Source: Oxalobacteraceae bacterium AB_14
GTDB lineage: Bacteria; Pseudomonadota; Gammaproteobacteria; Burkholderiales; Burkholderiaceae_D
Direction of reading: 5' to 3'
DNA: 64,000 nucleotides
Assembly (NCBI GenBank): GCA_000381565.1
Contig: KB906725.1
Coordinates: 935,785-999,784, forward strand
Below, in pieces: positions 37,101 through 45,824 of the stretch. Below the pieces are notes generated by a model. It had not been told where the DNA came from. It did no database searches and was given only the letters and a program-made list of their open reading frames with translations. The translations under genes were made by a program, and so were the position numbers. How positions within the stretch are numbered: the stretch's first letter is position 1; every line of letters starts with the position of its first letter.

Positions 37101-40100
37101 GTCGTTCGGCGCGCTGCGCCATCTGCTGATCGGCGGCGACGCGCTCGACCCCAAAACGGTGCGCGCCGTCCTGGAGGGCGACGCGGCGCCGGGCCGGCTG
37201 GTGAACGGCTACGGTCCCACCGAAACGACCACCTTCGCCACCACCTACGAAATCGCCGCGCTGGCGGCGGATGCCCGCTCGGTGCCCATCGGACGTCCGA
37301 TCGCCAACACCCGCATCTATCTGCTCGACGCGCACGGCCAGCCGGTGCCGCAAGGCGTGGTGGGCGAGCTGCATATCGGCGGGCCCGGTGTGGCCAGGGG
37401 CTATTTGAATCGTCCCGAATTGACGGCCGAGCGTTTTGTCCCCGATCCGTTCAGCGCCGACGCGGACGCCCGCATGTTCCGCACCGGCGATCTTGGCCGC
37501 ATTCTGCCCGACGGGAATATCGAATTCATCGGCCGCAACGACTCGCAGGTCAAGCTGCGTGGATTTCGGATAGAGCTGGGAGAGATCGAGGCCAGGCTGG
37601 CGGACGCCGGCCCGGTGCTGGAAGCGGTGGTGACGGTGCAGAACGAGCGCTCCACGGGCAAGCGCCTGCTGGCCTATGTGACGGCGAAAGCGGGGCACAC
37701 GATCGACCCCGCCGCGCTGCATCGCCAGCTGGGCGAATCGCTGCCGGCGTACATGGTGCCGGCGGCGATCGTCGTGCTGGAGCGGTTGCCGCTGACGTCG
37801 AACGGCAAGCTCGATCGCAAGGCGCTGCCCGTGCCGGGCGCCGATGCGGTGCCGGCGCCGGACTACGTCGCGCCCGTCGGCGAGATCGAGATCGCGCTGG
37901 CCGCCATATGGCAAGCGCTGCTTGGCCTGGAGCAGATTGGCCGCAACGATTCGTTCCTGACGCTGGGCGGGCACTCGCTGCTGATCATGCAGCTGATTTC
38001 GCGCCTGACGCGGGAGATGGGCGTTGCGCTGAAGGTGCGCGATATCTTCGATCAGCCGACGCTGGCCGGCATGGCGCTCAGGGTCGCCGGCGCGGAGCCG
38101 CCGGACCCGCTGGTGCACGGCGCGATTCCGCTGTCTCCTCGCGGTCTGCCGATGTTGTTGTCGTCGTCGCAGCAGGGCATGTGGTTCCTGCAGCAGTTCA
38201 ACCCGGCGGCGGCGGCCGCGTATCACATTCCGATGGCGCAGCGCCTTCGCGGCGCGCTCGATCACGGCGCGCTGCGGCGTGCGTTCGACGCTGTCGTCGC
38301 CCGGCATGAAGTACTGCGCGCGCGCTTTTCGCTCGTAAGTGGCCTGGTGCGCCAGCATTTCGCGCCGGCCGATATCGGCTTCGACATGGCCTTCTCCGAT
38401 CTGTCGCCGCTGGCCGGGGACGAGCGGGAGGCGGCATTGGGACGGCTGTCGGCCGAGGAAGCCGAGCGCGCCTTCGATCTGGAACGCGGCCCGGTGATAC
38501 GCGGCCGCCTGGTGCAAATGGCGGACGACGATTGCGTGCTGCTGGTGACCATGCACCACATGGTGACCGACGCCTGGTCTCTGCAAGTGCTGCTGCACGA
38601 GGTATCGGCGCTGTACGCCGGCGCGCAAACGCTGCCCGCGTTGCCGCTGCAATTCGCCGATTACGCGGAGTGGCAGCGCGACCGCTCGCAAGGAAGCGCG
38701 CTGCGGCGGCAACTGGATTTCTGGTGCGGCCATCTGCACGGCGCGCCGGCCTTGCTCGATCTTCCGCTGGACCGTCCCCGCCCCGCGTTGCCGGGCCACA
38801 GCGGCGGCCATGTGCGGCTAACGCTCGACGGCGACTTGATGAAAGGGCTGCGCGCCTTGAGTCAGCGGCACGGGGTGACGCTGTTCATGACGCTGTTGAC
38901 GGCTTGGGCGGTCCTGTTGTCGCGCCTGAGCGGGCAGCATGATGTGGTGATCGGCGCGCCGGTGGCGAACCGCACGCGCGACGAATTGCGGTCGTTGATC
39001 GGCCTGTTCGCCAATGCGCTGGCGGTGCGGGTGCGGCTCGATGGCAATCCGGATGTCGCCGCGCTGCTGGCGCAGGTTAAGGACACCATGCTGGCCGCCT
39101 ATGCCAATCATGAGGCGCCGTTCGAGCTGGTGGTCGAAGCGTTGCGGGCGCCGCGCCGCGCCAGCCACCATCCCGTGTTCCAGGCGATGCTGGCGTTGGA
39201 TAACACGCCGGGCGTGCGCGCGTTGACGCTGCCGGGGGTGCAGGCCACGCTGGTCGACAGCGCTTGCGAGGCCGCCCAGTTCGACCTGTTGATGGCGTTG
39301 TCGGATGTCGACGGCGTCATCTCCGGCCGGCTGATTTATGCCGCCGAATTATTCGATCGGGGCACCATGGAACGCACGGTGGAACAGTTCCAGCTGCTGC
39401 TGGCGGGGATGGTGGCTGATGAGCAGTGCGGCGTCGCCGAGCTGCCGCTGCTGTCCGCCGCGCAACGGCAAATGTTGGACAGCTTCCATGGCCGGGTGAC
39501 GGACTATCCGCGCGAGGCGACCATGCACGGCTTGTTCGAGGCGCAGGCCGCGCGCACGCCGGCGGCGCTGGCCGTGGCGCATGCGCAGACGGCCCTGAGC
39601 TACGCGGAACTGAACCGCCGCGCCAATCAGCTGGCGCATTATCTGCGCGCGCAGGGCGTGGACCGCGGCAGCCTGGTGGGCGTCTGCCTGCGCCGCTCGG
39701 AGTCGATGGTGGTGGCGCTGATGGCCATCCTCAAGGCCGGCGGCGCCTACGTGGCGCTCGACCCGAATTATCCCGACCAGCGGCTGGCCGACATGGTCGA
39801 CGACAGCGACATCGCCTGGATGCTGACGCAGCGGGACTTGACGGAGCGCCTGGCCGGCCATCCGGTGCTGGGCCGCGAGCGCACCGCGCTGCTGGCACTG
39901 GACGTTTTGAGTGAGACGCTGGCGAGGCAGCCGGAGACCAATCCCGAACCGGCCGGCGGTTCGGGCGACCTGGCCTACCTGATCTACACATCCGGTTCGA
40001 CCGGCCGTCCGAAAGCGGTGCGCATCTGCCACCGCAACGCCGTCGCCATGATCACCTGGGGCGGACAGGAATACAGCGGCGAGGAGCTGCGCCGGGTGCT

Positions 40101-41361
40101 GTGCAGCACGTCGCTCAATTTCGACCTGTCGGTGTTCGAGCTGTTCGTGCCACTCAGCCACGGCGGCGCCGTGGTGGTGGTGGAAAACGCGATGGCGCTG
40201 CTGGAAGGTTCGCCCGACATCACCTTGCTCAACACCGTGCCGTCGGCCTGCCGCGCGCTGGTCGACAGCGGCGCCATCCCGTTTGGCGTGCGGGTGGTGA
40301 ACCTGGCCGGCGAGGCGCTGCCGCCGGCGCTGGTGAACGAGTTGATCGACCTGCCGCAGGTGCGCCGCGTGTGCAACCTGTATGGCCCGTCGGAGGATAC
40401 GACGTATTCGTCCTGGATCAGCTATGCCGAGAAGCCGGGGGAGGCGGTGAGCATCGGCCGTCCGCTCGACAACAGCTGGTTCCACATCCTCGACGCCCAC
40501 GGCCAGCCGGTGCCGCTGGGCGTGGCTGGAGAAATCCACATCGGCGGCGCCGGCGTGGCGCTGGGGTATTTGAACCGCCCGGAATTGACGGCCGAACGCT
40601 TCCTGGACGATCCGTTCCACGCTGGCGCGCGCATGTACCGCACCGGGGACCTTGGCCGCTGGCGCGAGGATGGCACCATCGATTACCTTGGCCGCAACGA
40701 CTTCCAGGTCAAGCTGCGCGGCTTCCGCATCGAGCTGGGGGAGATCGAGTCGCGCTTGTCGGCCTGCGAAGGCGTGAGCGCGGCGGTGGTGACGGCGCCG
40801 GGCCAGCAACGGCTGGTGGCGTATCTGACGCCGGCCCACGCCAGCGGCCTGACGGGGCAGGGCGAGGCGGAGCTGGTGGCCGGCGTGCGCGCCGCGCTCA
40901 AATCGGCGCTGCCGGACTACATGCAGCCATCGGCCTACGTGGTGCTGCAGGCGCTGCCGCTGACGGCCAACGGCAAGGTCGATCGCCAGGCGTTGCCGGC
41001 GCCGCGAGACACCGGGACTGGCCTGGCCCATGTGCCGCCGGCGACGCAGCTGGAGGAACTGGTCGCCACGATATGGGAGCAGCAGCTGGGGGTGTCGACA
41101 GTGGGCGTGGAAGACGACTTCTTCGCGCTGGGAGGGCATTCGCTGCTGGCGGTGCGCATCATGCTCAAGCTGTCGGCGATCATGGCCGTGTCGCTGCCGT
41201 TGCCGGAGTTCTTCGCGGCGCCGACGGTGCGCGGGCTGGCGCAAGCGTTCGAGCGTGTATGCGGCGGCGCCGGCATCGCCGCCGATATCGTCGCCATTTA
41301 CCGCATTGTGCGCGATATGCCGGAAACCGAGGTGGCCGACCTGATCGCCGAATACGGCTAG
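34168..41361 (+). CDS. NRPS3, dimodular with an extra truncated condensation lobe (C-halfC-A-T-C-A-T), no thioesterase
   Basis: 2397 residues. C1 is about 45-490 (HHIVSDGLS, His178). Residues about 491-700 then repeat only the C-terminal lobe of a C domain (AAYWESQP; LHAALSILIARHSNCADIVI; GNPSFTALVDQVERS) without an HHxxxD half. A1 is about 720-1225, pocket DAWWLGGTFK, a valine-type code. T1 Ser1270; C2 (HHMVTDAWS, His1463); A2 about 1785-2290, pocket DLFNNALTYK, the same as both NRPS2 A domains; T2 GGHS Ser2325. The protein ends about 70 residues later with PETEVADLIAEYG and has no TE or reductase, so the chain must pass elsewhere. It begins 20 bases after the NRPS2 stop. A2 is a near copy of the NRPS2 A domains. 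Confidence 0.95.
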   Translation: MKVSHAVHNPDLSSEKEALLSILLASKGVDNATVQRIPLRIGASNHPLSFAQERMWFMERLHPGTATYNMPMAFRLSGEVDVAALAQALNAIVDRHPALRTVFREIDEQPTQFIPDRVEIALRQVDLSALAEEERQTALKQLMDADDSLPFDLENGPLLRAALLACGGGASVLLLTMHHIVSDGLSVEIILRELGILYASSHSGQPASLTALPVRYADFSAWERLRILDEDLAISARYWRQQLSGATPLLLPSSRRNRAAPRSNLGQGVSVVLPPDLLRGLKALCVRERSTLFMAGLAAFSALLQRASGQSDVVVGTPIGNRYLEELEPLVGLFVNTLAMRTAVRDDADFLALLASVRKTALAAFSHQHLPFDRVIADLEVGREAGAAPLVSAMFVLSDAASFRLNLEGLGTEAILTESTVAKLDVVMSLLEDGDRMIASLQFSSDLFERAAMRTLLENFGLFLKVALDSPAAPLSRLWEDVETERARMASNATSRVAAYWESQPCFPHDLPMKCAPDGALGQGAASHLVRVDPASRSLLEQFAFTRQSSLRTVLHAALSILIARHSNCADIVIGTAVTSGGRLLPVHATLDGNPSFTALVDQVERSRRQAALHAEVGEGLADTLAGRMRILLMNDGEPAPAWRHDLTVSVADGGGDLGLNFIYDVASFNVAGIVSMAARMVTLLVGAGANPDCAVHQLPMLGACEREYLLYARNATRTPFPAERSIHAVFEEVAARHPDAEALAWSDGCLNYGELNARANQLAHRLCALGVERESCVALYMERGPAMVVALLAILKAGGAYVPLEVGQPRQRLVALLDDCAPLVVLTERALADALPALAAPVLSIDEEQAALAALPTTNLAAHGGGRDLAYIMYTSGSTGAPKGVMVEHRGVLRLVVGSEYAPVAAGDCVAHCANPAFDASTWEVWSALLNGAKVQVIPQDVVFEPQRFAAALKQGGVTALWLTVGLFNAYSREIGASFGALRHLLIGGDALDPKTVRAVLEGDAAPGRLVNGYGPTETTTFATTYEIAALAADARSVPIGRPIANTRIYLLDAHGQPVPQGVVGELHIGGPGVARGYLNRPELTAERFVPDPFSADADARMFRTGDLGRILPDGNIEFIGRNDSQVKLRGFRIELGEIEARLADAGPVLEAVVTVQNERSTGKRLLAYVTAKAGHTIDPAALHRQLGESLPAYMVPAAIVVLERLPLTSNGKLDRKALPVPGADAVPAPDYVAPVGEIEIALAAIWQALLGLEQIGRNDSFLTLGGHSLLIMQLISRLTREMGVALKVRDIFDQPTLAGMALRVAGAEPPDPLVHGAIPLSPRGLPMLLSSSQQGMWFLQQFNPAAAAAYHIPMAQRLRGALDHGALRRAFDAVVARHEVLRARFSLVSGLVRQHFAPADIGFDMAFSDLSPLAGDEREAALGRLSAEEAERAFDLERGPVIRGRLVQMADDDCVLLVTMHHMVTDAWSLQVLLHEVSALYAGAQTLPALPLQFADYAEWQRDRSQGSALRRQLDFWCGHLHGAPALLDLPLDRPRPALPGHSGGHVRLTLDGDLMKGLRALSQRHGVTLFMTLLTAWAVLLSRLSGQHDVVIGAPVANRTRDELRSLIGLFANALAVRVRLDGNPDVAALLAQVKDTMLAAYANHEAPFELVVEALRAPRRASHHPVFQAMLALDNTPGVRALTLPGVQATLVDSACEAAQFDLLMALSDVDGVISGRLIYAAELFDRGTMERTVEQFQLLLAGMVADEQCGVAELPLLSAAQRQMLDSFHGRVTDYPREATMHGLFEAQAARTPAALAVAHAQTALSYAELNRRANQLAHYLRAQGVDRGSLVGVCLRRSESMVVALMAILKAGGAYVALDPNYPDQRLADMVDDSDIAWMLTQRDLTERLAGHPVLGRERTALLALDVLSETLARQPETNPEPAGGSGDLAYLIYTSGSTGRPKAVRICHRNAVAMITWGGQEYSGEELRRVLCSTSLNFDLSVFELFVPLSHGGAVVVVENAMALLEGSPDITLLNTVPSACRALVDSGAIPFGVRVVNLAGEALPPALVNELIDLPQVRRVCNLYGPSEDTTYSSWISYAEKPGEAVSIGRPLDNSWFHILDAHGQPVPLGVAGEIHIGGAGVALGYLNRPELTAERFLDDPFHAGARMYRTGDLGRWREDGTIDYLGRNDFQVKLRGFRIELGEIESRLSACEGVSAAVVTAPGQQRLVAYLTPAHASGLTGQGEAELVAGVRAALKSALPDYMQPSAYVVLQALPLTANGKVDRQALPAPRDTGTGLAHVPPATQLEELVATIWEQQLGVSTVGVEDDFFALGGHSLLAVRIMLKLSAIMAVSLPLPEFFAAPTVRGLAQAFERVCGGAGIAADIVAIYRIVRDMPETEVADLIAEYG
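39480..41000 (+). repeat. Third copy of the DLFNNALTYK adenylation domain
   Basis: The A-domain DNA of NRPS3 module 2 closely matches about 29120-30640 and 32250-33780 in NRPS2, while the C domain before it does not. Only the A domain (and the linker starting at GRVTDYPREATMHGLFEAQA-like sequence) was copied. This is domain-level recombination rather than module duplication. Confidence 0.85.
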
Positions 41362-41483
41362 CAAAAAAAGGCGGGGCGCTGCAAGGCGCGATGCACCGCC
41401 GCCGGAGGATTTTCATGTCGAAATGTTACCGGTGCGAGATAGTAGTAAAATCGGCTGCTCTTTTCGACCAATGAAAGTCCCCC

Positions 41484-42611
41484 TTGATAGACAGCCCACC
41501 GGTACGCGCCTTGCGCGCGGCCTTGTACCGGCGCATGGAACGGCCGGAGCATGGCGACCAGGACCTGCAGGGCTGGCGCAACCGTTTGCTGAATGGTTTG
41601 TGCGCCGTCGCCTTCTGGCTGGGCCTGTTGGTCCTGGCGCCCAGCATGTGGGCCGGCGCGCAACAAGGCCGCCTGCTGATGGTGGCGACGGACGTCGTCG
41701 CGCTGGCCGGCGTCGGCTGTCTGCATTATCGGCGTGACATCGCCTACCAGTGGCGCGCCGGCCTGCTGCTGGGCATCGTGTATCTGATCGCCGTGGTGCT
41801 GCTGTTCTCGCTCGGACCACTATCGCAGATTTACCTGATGGCGGTTCCGGTGCTGTGCACGGTGCTGGTCGGCAGCCGGGCCGCCATCCTGGCGCTGCTG
41901 TGGTGCGGCGCCACCTTGTTCCTGGCCGGCTATCTGGGCGGCATAGAGCCGGGCCTGGCGGTGGTAAAGGTCGGCCTGCCGGCGCACTGGTTCATTCTGA
42001 GCATTAATTTCCTGCTGGTGTCTTCCGTGCTGACGGTGTCGTGCACCTATCTGCTGCACGGACTGGACGGCGCGCTGGCGCGCCAGCGCGTGATCCACGC
42101 CCGCAGCCATGACAATGAAATCCGCTACCGTCAGACCCTGGAGGCGCAGATCGCCACCCTGCACGCGCGCGAGGCGGACCTGAGCGTGTCGCAGGCGCGC
42201 CAGGCCGAGTCGCTGGCGGCGCAGCGGGCGGCGGAAGTGTCGAACCAGCTCAAGAGCGACTTCCTGGCGATGATCAGCCACGAGGTGCGCACCCCGCTGG
42301 GTGGCGTGATCGGCATGCTGCGCTCCGCGCTGAAGGACGCCGGCGTGCCGCACGGCACCCGCGACAAGCTGCGCCTAAGCCTGGGCAACGCCGACGTCCT
42401 GCTGCAAATCATCAACGACATCCTCGATTTCTCCCGCCTGGAGGCGGGCAAGATGCCGCTGGAGGTGCTGGATTTCGACCTCGCCGGCCTGCTGAACGAC
42501 GTGGTCGGCCTGCTGGACGAGCGCGCCGAGGCCAAGGGCATCGCGCTGATCGCCGAGGTGGAAGCGGGGATGCCGGCCTGGTGGCGCGGCGACCCCACGC
42601 GGCTGCCGTAG
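41484..42611 (+). pseudogene. Hybrid sensor histidine kinase truncated before its ATPase domain
   Basis: The reading frame shows a six-helix membrane sensor (about 35-200), a coiled linker and an intact phosphoacceptor domain (ISHEVRTP, His266; NDILDFSRLEAGKM), then stops at GDPTRLP, where homologues continue RQVLLNLVGNAIKF. The HATPase and receiver domains are missing. The break coincides with the transposon end repeats starting at 42613, so insertion plus later rearrangement cut the gene. Start choice: TTG at 41484 or an ATG at 41535; neither has a strong ribosome-binding site. It lies 122 bases after NRPS3 on the same strand and may once have sensed a signal relevant to the cluster. As it stands it cannot autophosphorylate. 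Confidence 0.85.
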
Positions 42612-42612
42612 T

Positions 42613-42764
42613 GGAAAGCAATTTTGTCTGCAACGCGACGGCAAATTTGTCTGCAAGGTCCTCTTTATCGAACTTTTCCGAAAATTTACAACGAAATCAA
42701 ATACTTGGAGAATGGAAAGTAAATTTGTCTGCAAAGTTTCTCAGGAAAGCAAGTTCGTCTGCAA
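42613..42764. repeat. Transposon end with four direct repeats (probable transposase-binding sites)
   Basis: Four copies of a CAAATTTGTCTGCAA-like 15-mer lie at 42619-42633, 42642-42656, 42720-42734 and 42750-42764. Three are preceded by GGAAAG. Multiple spaced direct repeats at one end are the hallmark of Tn7 and Tn5053-type elements, where they bind the TnsB/TniA transposase. The adjacent tniQ gene supports this. The array begins exactly where the kinase reading frame is lost. The other end of the element is not visible in the window. Confidence 0.8.
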
Positions 42765-42805
42765 TTTGCCATCTACATCGTGGGCACCGGGACGCCGAGG
42801 ACCGC

Positions 42806-43423
42806 TCAAAAATACGAGTAGTGGCTGAAGCGCAATCGCGTAATGGCGATGCGCGCCTTCTTGTTGAATGAACGCTTGTGTGGCAGCGAAGCGGGCGGCG
42901 ATGCGCCATACAGATGGCCACAGCTTCCGCATCGGTAGGGTGCGTCGAGCAGGGCGACGTTGAGCCGGTAAGGCGCCTTGGCGCCGCAAGTGCGACAGGC
43001 GATTTCCAGCATGTCGCCATGCACCGGGCAGCACTTGTTGGCGCCGATCTGATGCACCACACTGCGATAGCCACGGCACAGGCATTTCCGGCAATACCGG
43101 AAATGGTGGCCGCCGGCGGCCTGCAACGCATCGGGGAGCACAGAGTCCCGCACCAGCTTGAGCGGTAGCCCCAAGGCGAGATGTAGGCGGCACAGGTCGA
43201 CCTCCGAGCGGCGTGCCGCCACGCCCTCATAAGGGTCAATGTCGGACTTGGCCAGCTGCGTGGTGATCGCCTGGCCGGATAGCCGGTTCATCCTGGCCAG
43301 CTTCCACAGGATGGACACGATCGATTCAAACGGATCGAGCCATTTCGGGTCATACACGTAGCCGAACGACGGCGTCAGCGCGCGCTCGTCGAACAGCATG
43401 ATGGGCAAGCTCTTGGTCTCCAT
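42806..43423 (-). CDS. tniQ: TniQ/TnsD-family transposon targeting protein
   Basis: A 205-residue protein. Evidence: a TniQ-type zinc-binding pattern (RYCRKCLCRG, then CCPVHGDMLEIACRTCG, and a further CGSCGHLYG), an N-terminal stretch typical of the family (LSGQAITTQLAKSDIDPYEG) and its position at the transposon end. I chose the ATG at 43423 (METKSLPIMLF). TniQ helps TniA/TniB choose the insertion site. It starts 5 bases after the tniB remnant stop (43428), so it was the last gene of a tniB-tniQ operon. Without tniA/tnsB the element cannot move by itself. Confidence 0.75.
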   Translation of the reverse strand: METKSLPIMLFDERALTPSFGYVYDPKWLDPFESIVSILWKLARMNRLSGQAITTQLAKSDIDPYEGVAARRSEVDLCRLHLALGLPLKLVRDSVLPDALQAAGGHHFRYCRKCLCRGYRSVVHQIGANKCCPVHGDMLEIACRTCGAKAPYRLNVALLDAPYRCGSCGHLYGASPPASLPHKRSFNKKARIAITRLRFSHYSYF

Positions 43424-43427
43424 GACA

Positions 43428-43953
43428 TCACGCGGCGCTGGACAGTTCCGACAGGCCTCGGGTGGTCGCCACCCTGGCCTGGACATAGCCGGAACCGCGC
43501 ACCGCCTGGGTCCACAACTGGGCCGGCGGCCGGTACTGCGCCGCGTCCTGCAGCTCACTTTCCTTGAGCACGATTTCGACGGCACGGGTGAACGACTCCA
43601 TCGGGATCTCCAGTGCGCCGGCCAGTCCCGCCTTGTTGTGTATCGCGGCAAAGGCCTCCCAGAGCACTTGAGCATCGTCAACCAGGCGATATCCGGCGTC
43701 TACCGCCTGCTGCAGATAGAAGCGCGTAAACGACCAGTCGGTCCGGCGCGGGAAATTGGTCTGGCCATAACCGACCAGGCAGGTGGCGACATCGTCGGCA
43801 TTGCGAATGCCATGGAAGGCGAGCTCGTCGACCATTAGACCGGCCACGATCTGGGTCTTGCCGGCGCACTGCATGGCGATCTTGATGGCCAGCAGATCCT
43901 GCTGGCCGACGAGGATCGTGAACAGCTTGATCTGCAGCCGGTCGAGATGGTCA
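43428..43953 (-). pseudogene. tniB/tnsC-like ATPase remnant, N-terminus lost to an insertion sequence
   Basis: The frame reads from the insertion sequence edge: SGDHLDRLQIKLFTILVGQQ, then DLLAIKIAMQCAGKTQIVAG and FHGIRNADDVATCLVGYGQ, ending RGLSELSSAA. The LVGQ-L pattern resembles the sensor region of the TniB/TnsC AAA ATPases that regulate transposition. Walker A and B motifs would lie upstream and are absent. The insertion sequence terminal repeat begins at 43954, so the 5' part was removed. About 147 residues remain from the first internal Met (43874), with no obvious ribosome-binding site. Confidence 0.65.
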
Positions 43954-43969
43954 CCCGAGTTCGACAGTT
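43954..43969 (+). repeat. Left terminal inverted repeat of the insertion sequence
   Basis: 16 bases identical to the reverse complement of 45868-45883. It lies 49 bases beyond the transposase stop codon and abuts the tniB remnant. Confidence 0.75.
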
Positions 43970-44017
43970 GAGCGCGTAAGTTGTTGATTTATATAGTAGC
44001 GATGGTAAAAAATGCCA

Positions 44018-45712
44018 CTACAGGAGAGTTAATTGGGTCTCGAGGGTCGGTTTTTTAATCGTCAGGGCCGAGAGAATGTCTATCTGTTCCTTGTCGAGTT
44101 TTGAAATTCCGGTGACCGACTCGGTGCCATTCAGCGTGACGCGATGATGCTGAATTCGGCGCAGTTTCGTCAGGGCGCGCTCGGGCGAGAGCGCGGTGTC
44201 GCTGGCGTGCAAGCGGGTGCGCATGACGCGATACAGGATCAGGGCCATGAAGCAGATCGCTGCGTGGGCGCGGATGCGTTCAGGCAGTCGATGATAGATC
44301 GGGCCGATCTCGATTTCGGATTTGAGCACGCGGAAGCCGCGCTCGATATCGGCTAATGATTTATACCGTTTAACCACTTCTTCCGGCGTCAGATCAGCGG
44401 TGTTGGTGACCAGCAGAAGCTTGCCATCCATCAGGCGCGCATGCGTTAGCGCGCGCTCGTCGATGGTGTATGTGAACAGCTCGCTTTTGAGGTCAACCCG
44501 GACGATGCGCGCCAGATGCGCCTCGCATACTTCGTGATAGAACCGGGCGCGGGCGCCGCCGTCCGACAGCTTGCGGCCACGCTTGCTTTTGCCCATATCC
44601 TGTCCGTCGAGTTTGACCGCCCATTGAGCAGCCTTCTGCTCAAGCGACTCGATGAGCAGATCGCGCTTGGCGCCGGCGGCCTTGGCCACGTCCGGGTCGT
44701 GCGCGATGATCAGACGCAGTTTGTCCCACTTGGTCTCACCCAGGACCTCTTGCTTCGCATCGGCGCATTGCGCTGCATGGAAGGGCGCCAGCAACTCCAC
44801 GAAATCGCCGTAGCGGTGCCCCGGCACGGCCAGAATGAATTCGAGCGTGCCGCCGCCCGGCAGGGTAATCGCTTGTAAGTCCGCCAGGTTGTCGGTCGAG
44901 AGCAGGCCACAATCGGCCACGGCGATGACGCGCTTGACCGGGAAGCGCCGCACAATCTTTTCGATGATCGGTTTGATGGTCGTCACTTCAGCGATGTTGC
45001 CGTCAAACACCTCGTGATACAGAGGCAAGCCATCGGCCGTCTGCACCACGCCAAGCATGACCTGGCGCGCGATCAGGCCTTCCTTCGACATGCCGAATTT
45101 GCGCACGTCGTCGTCCTGCTGCGACAGCCCGTCAGCCCGGATCGTGGTCATGTCGTAGAACACCACCGCCAGATCCTGATCGACCATCGGACGCAGCAAA
45201 CCGGCCAGCACCTGGTCGACTTCCTCCTGGTATTCGACCATCGCGTCCATCGCCCGCAGCAGTTGATGGTGCTCGATTTTTTCCGCCATGATACCGGGCA
45301 AAGTGACAGTTTCGACCCACCGCAACACGCCCAGCTTCGAGTCAGGATCGCACAACCGGTTCAGCACCATCAGCCGGATCAGCGCCTCGATATCGATGGT
45401 GTGCCGGGTTTTCCGGAAGACCTGGCGCAGACGATCGAAGCCGAGCGAATTCCACAGTTCGGTCAGCGCCCAGACATCGCCATAATCGCGCGCCGACTCG
45501 AACGTCAGCGACGGCGCCGGCGGCGCCTCCGGTCGCGTTTTTCCAGTCACGCGCAGCAAGCCGGAAATCACCGACTCAAGCTCAGTGTTGAGCTGATCGA
45601 GTCGGCCCAAGGTCGCAACGGTACGCTGTTTGGGGCGCCCATTGTCGTCGCGATACGCTTCGACCAGCTGAACGTAGCGGCGCGGTCCGGATGTGGTCAC
45701 TTTGATGAACAT
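44018..45712 (-). CDS. IS1634-family transposase
   Basis: A 564-residue DDE transposase. Its N-terminus (MFIKVTTSGPRRYVQLVEAY, followed by RPKQRTVATLGRLDQL) is characteristic of this family. The catalytic core includes VVFYDMTTI, VIAVADCGLLS and the C-terminal YKSLADIERGFRVLKSEIEI, where the Glu-containing helix supplies the third acid. Length and an uninterrupted frame suggest an active enzyme. The start has no strong Shine-Dalgarno sequence, as usual for transposases. It is transcribed leftward, towards the tniB remnant. Confidence 0.92.
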   Translation of the reverse strand: MFIKVTTSGPRRYVQLVEAYRDDNGRPKQRTVATLGRLDQLNTELESVISGLLRVTGKTRPEAPPAPSLTFESARDYGDVWALTELWNSLGFDRLRQVFRKTRHTIDIEALIRLMVLNRLCDPDSKLGVLRWVETVTLPGIMAEKIEHHQLLRAMDAMVEYQEEVDQVLAGLLRPMVDQDLAVVFYDMTTIRADGLSQQDDDVRKFGMSKEGLIARQVMLGVVQTADGLPLYHEVFDGNIAEVTTIKPIIEKIVRRFPVKRVIAVADCGLLSTDNLADLQAITLPGGGTLEFILAVPGHRYGDFVELLAPFHAAQCADAKQEVLGETKWDKLRLIIAHDPDVAKAAGAKRDLLIESLEQKAAQWAVKLDGQDMGKSKRGRKLSDGGARARFYHEVCEAHLARIVRVDLKSELFTYTIDERALTHARLMDGKLLLVTNTADLTPEEVVKRYKSLADIERGFRVLKSEIEIGPIYHRLPERIRAHAAICFMALILYRVMRTRLHASDTALSPERALTKLRRIQHHRVTLNGTESVTGISKLDKEQIDILSALTIKKPTLETQLTLL

Positions 45713-45824
45713 GCCGTTACTCTATTTGCATGCAACTAGAATGTCAACAACCAGCGAATTTTGAAAAACGTGCCATTACACGAATTTTTCAAAATCGAAG
45801 GAAAAACGGATGTAAGTGCTTGAT

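Noticed and set aside
44006..45784. Similar AAAAA-GCCA-TACA strings near both ends of the insertion sequence taken as its terminal repeats
   Set aside because: They are in direct, not inverted, orientation and lie inside the perfect 16-bp inverted repeats at 43954 and 45868.
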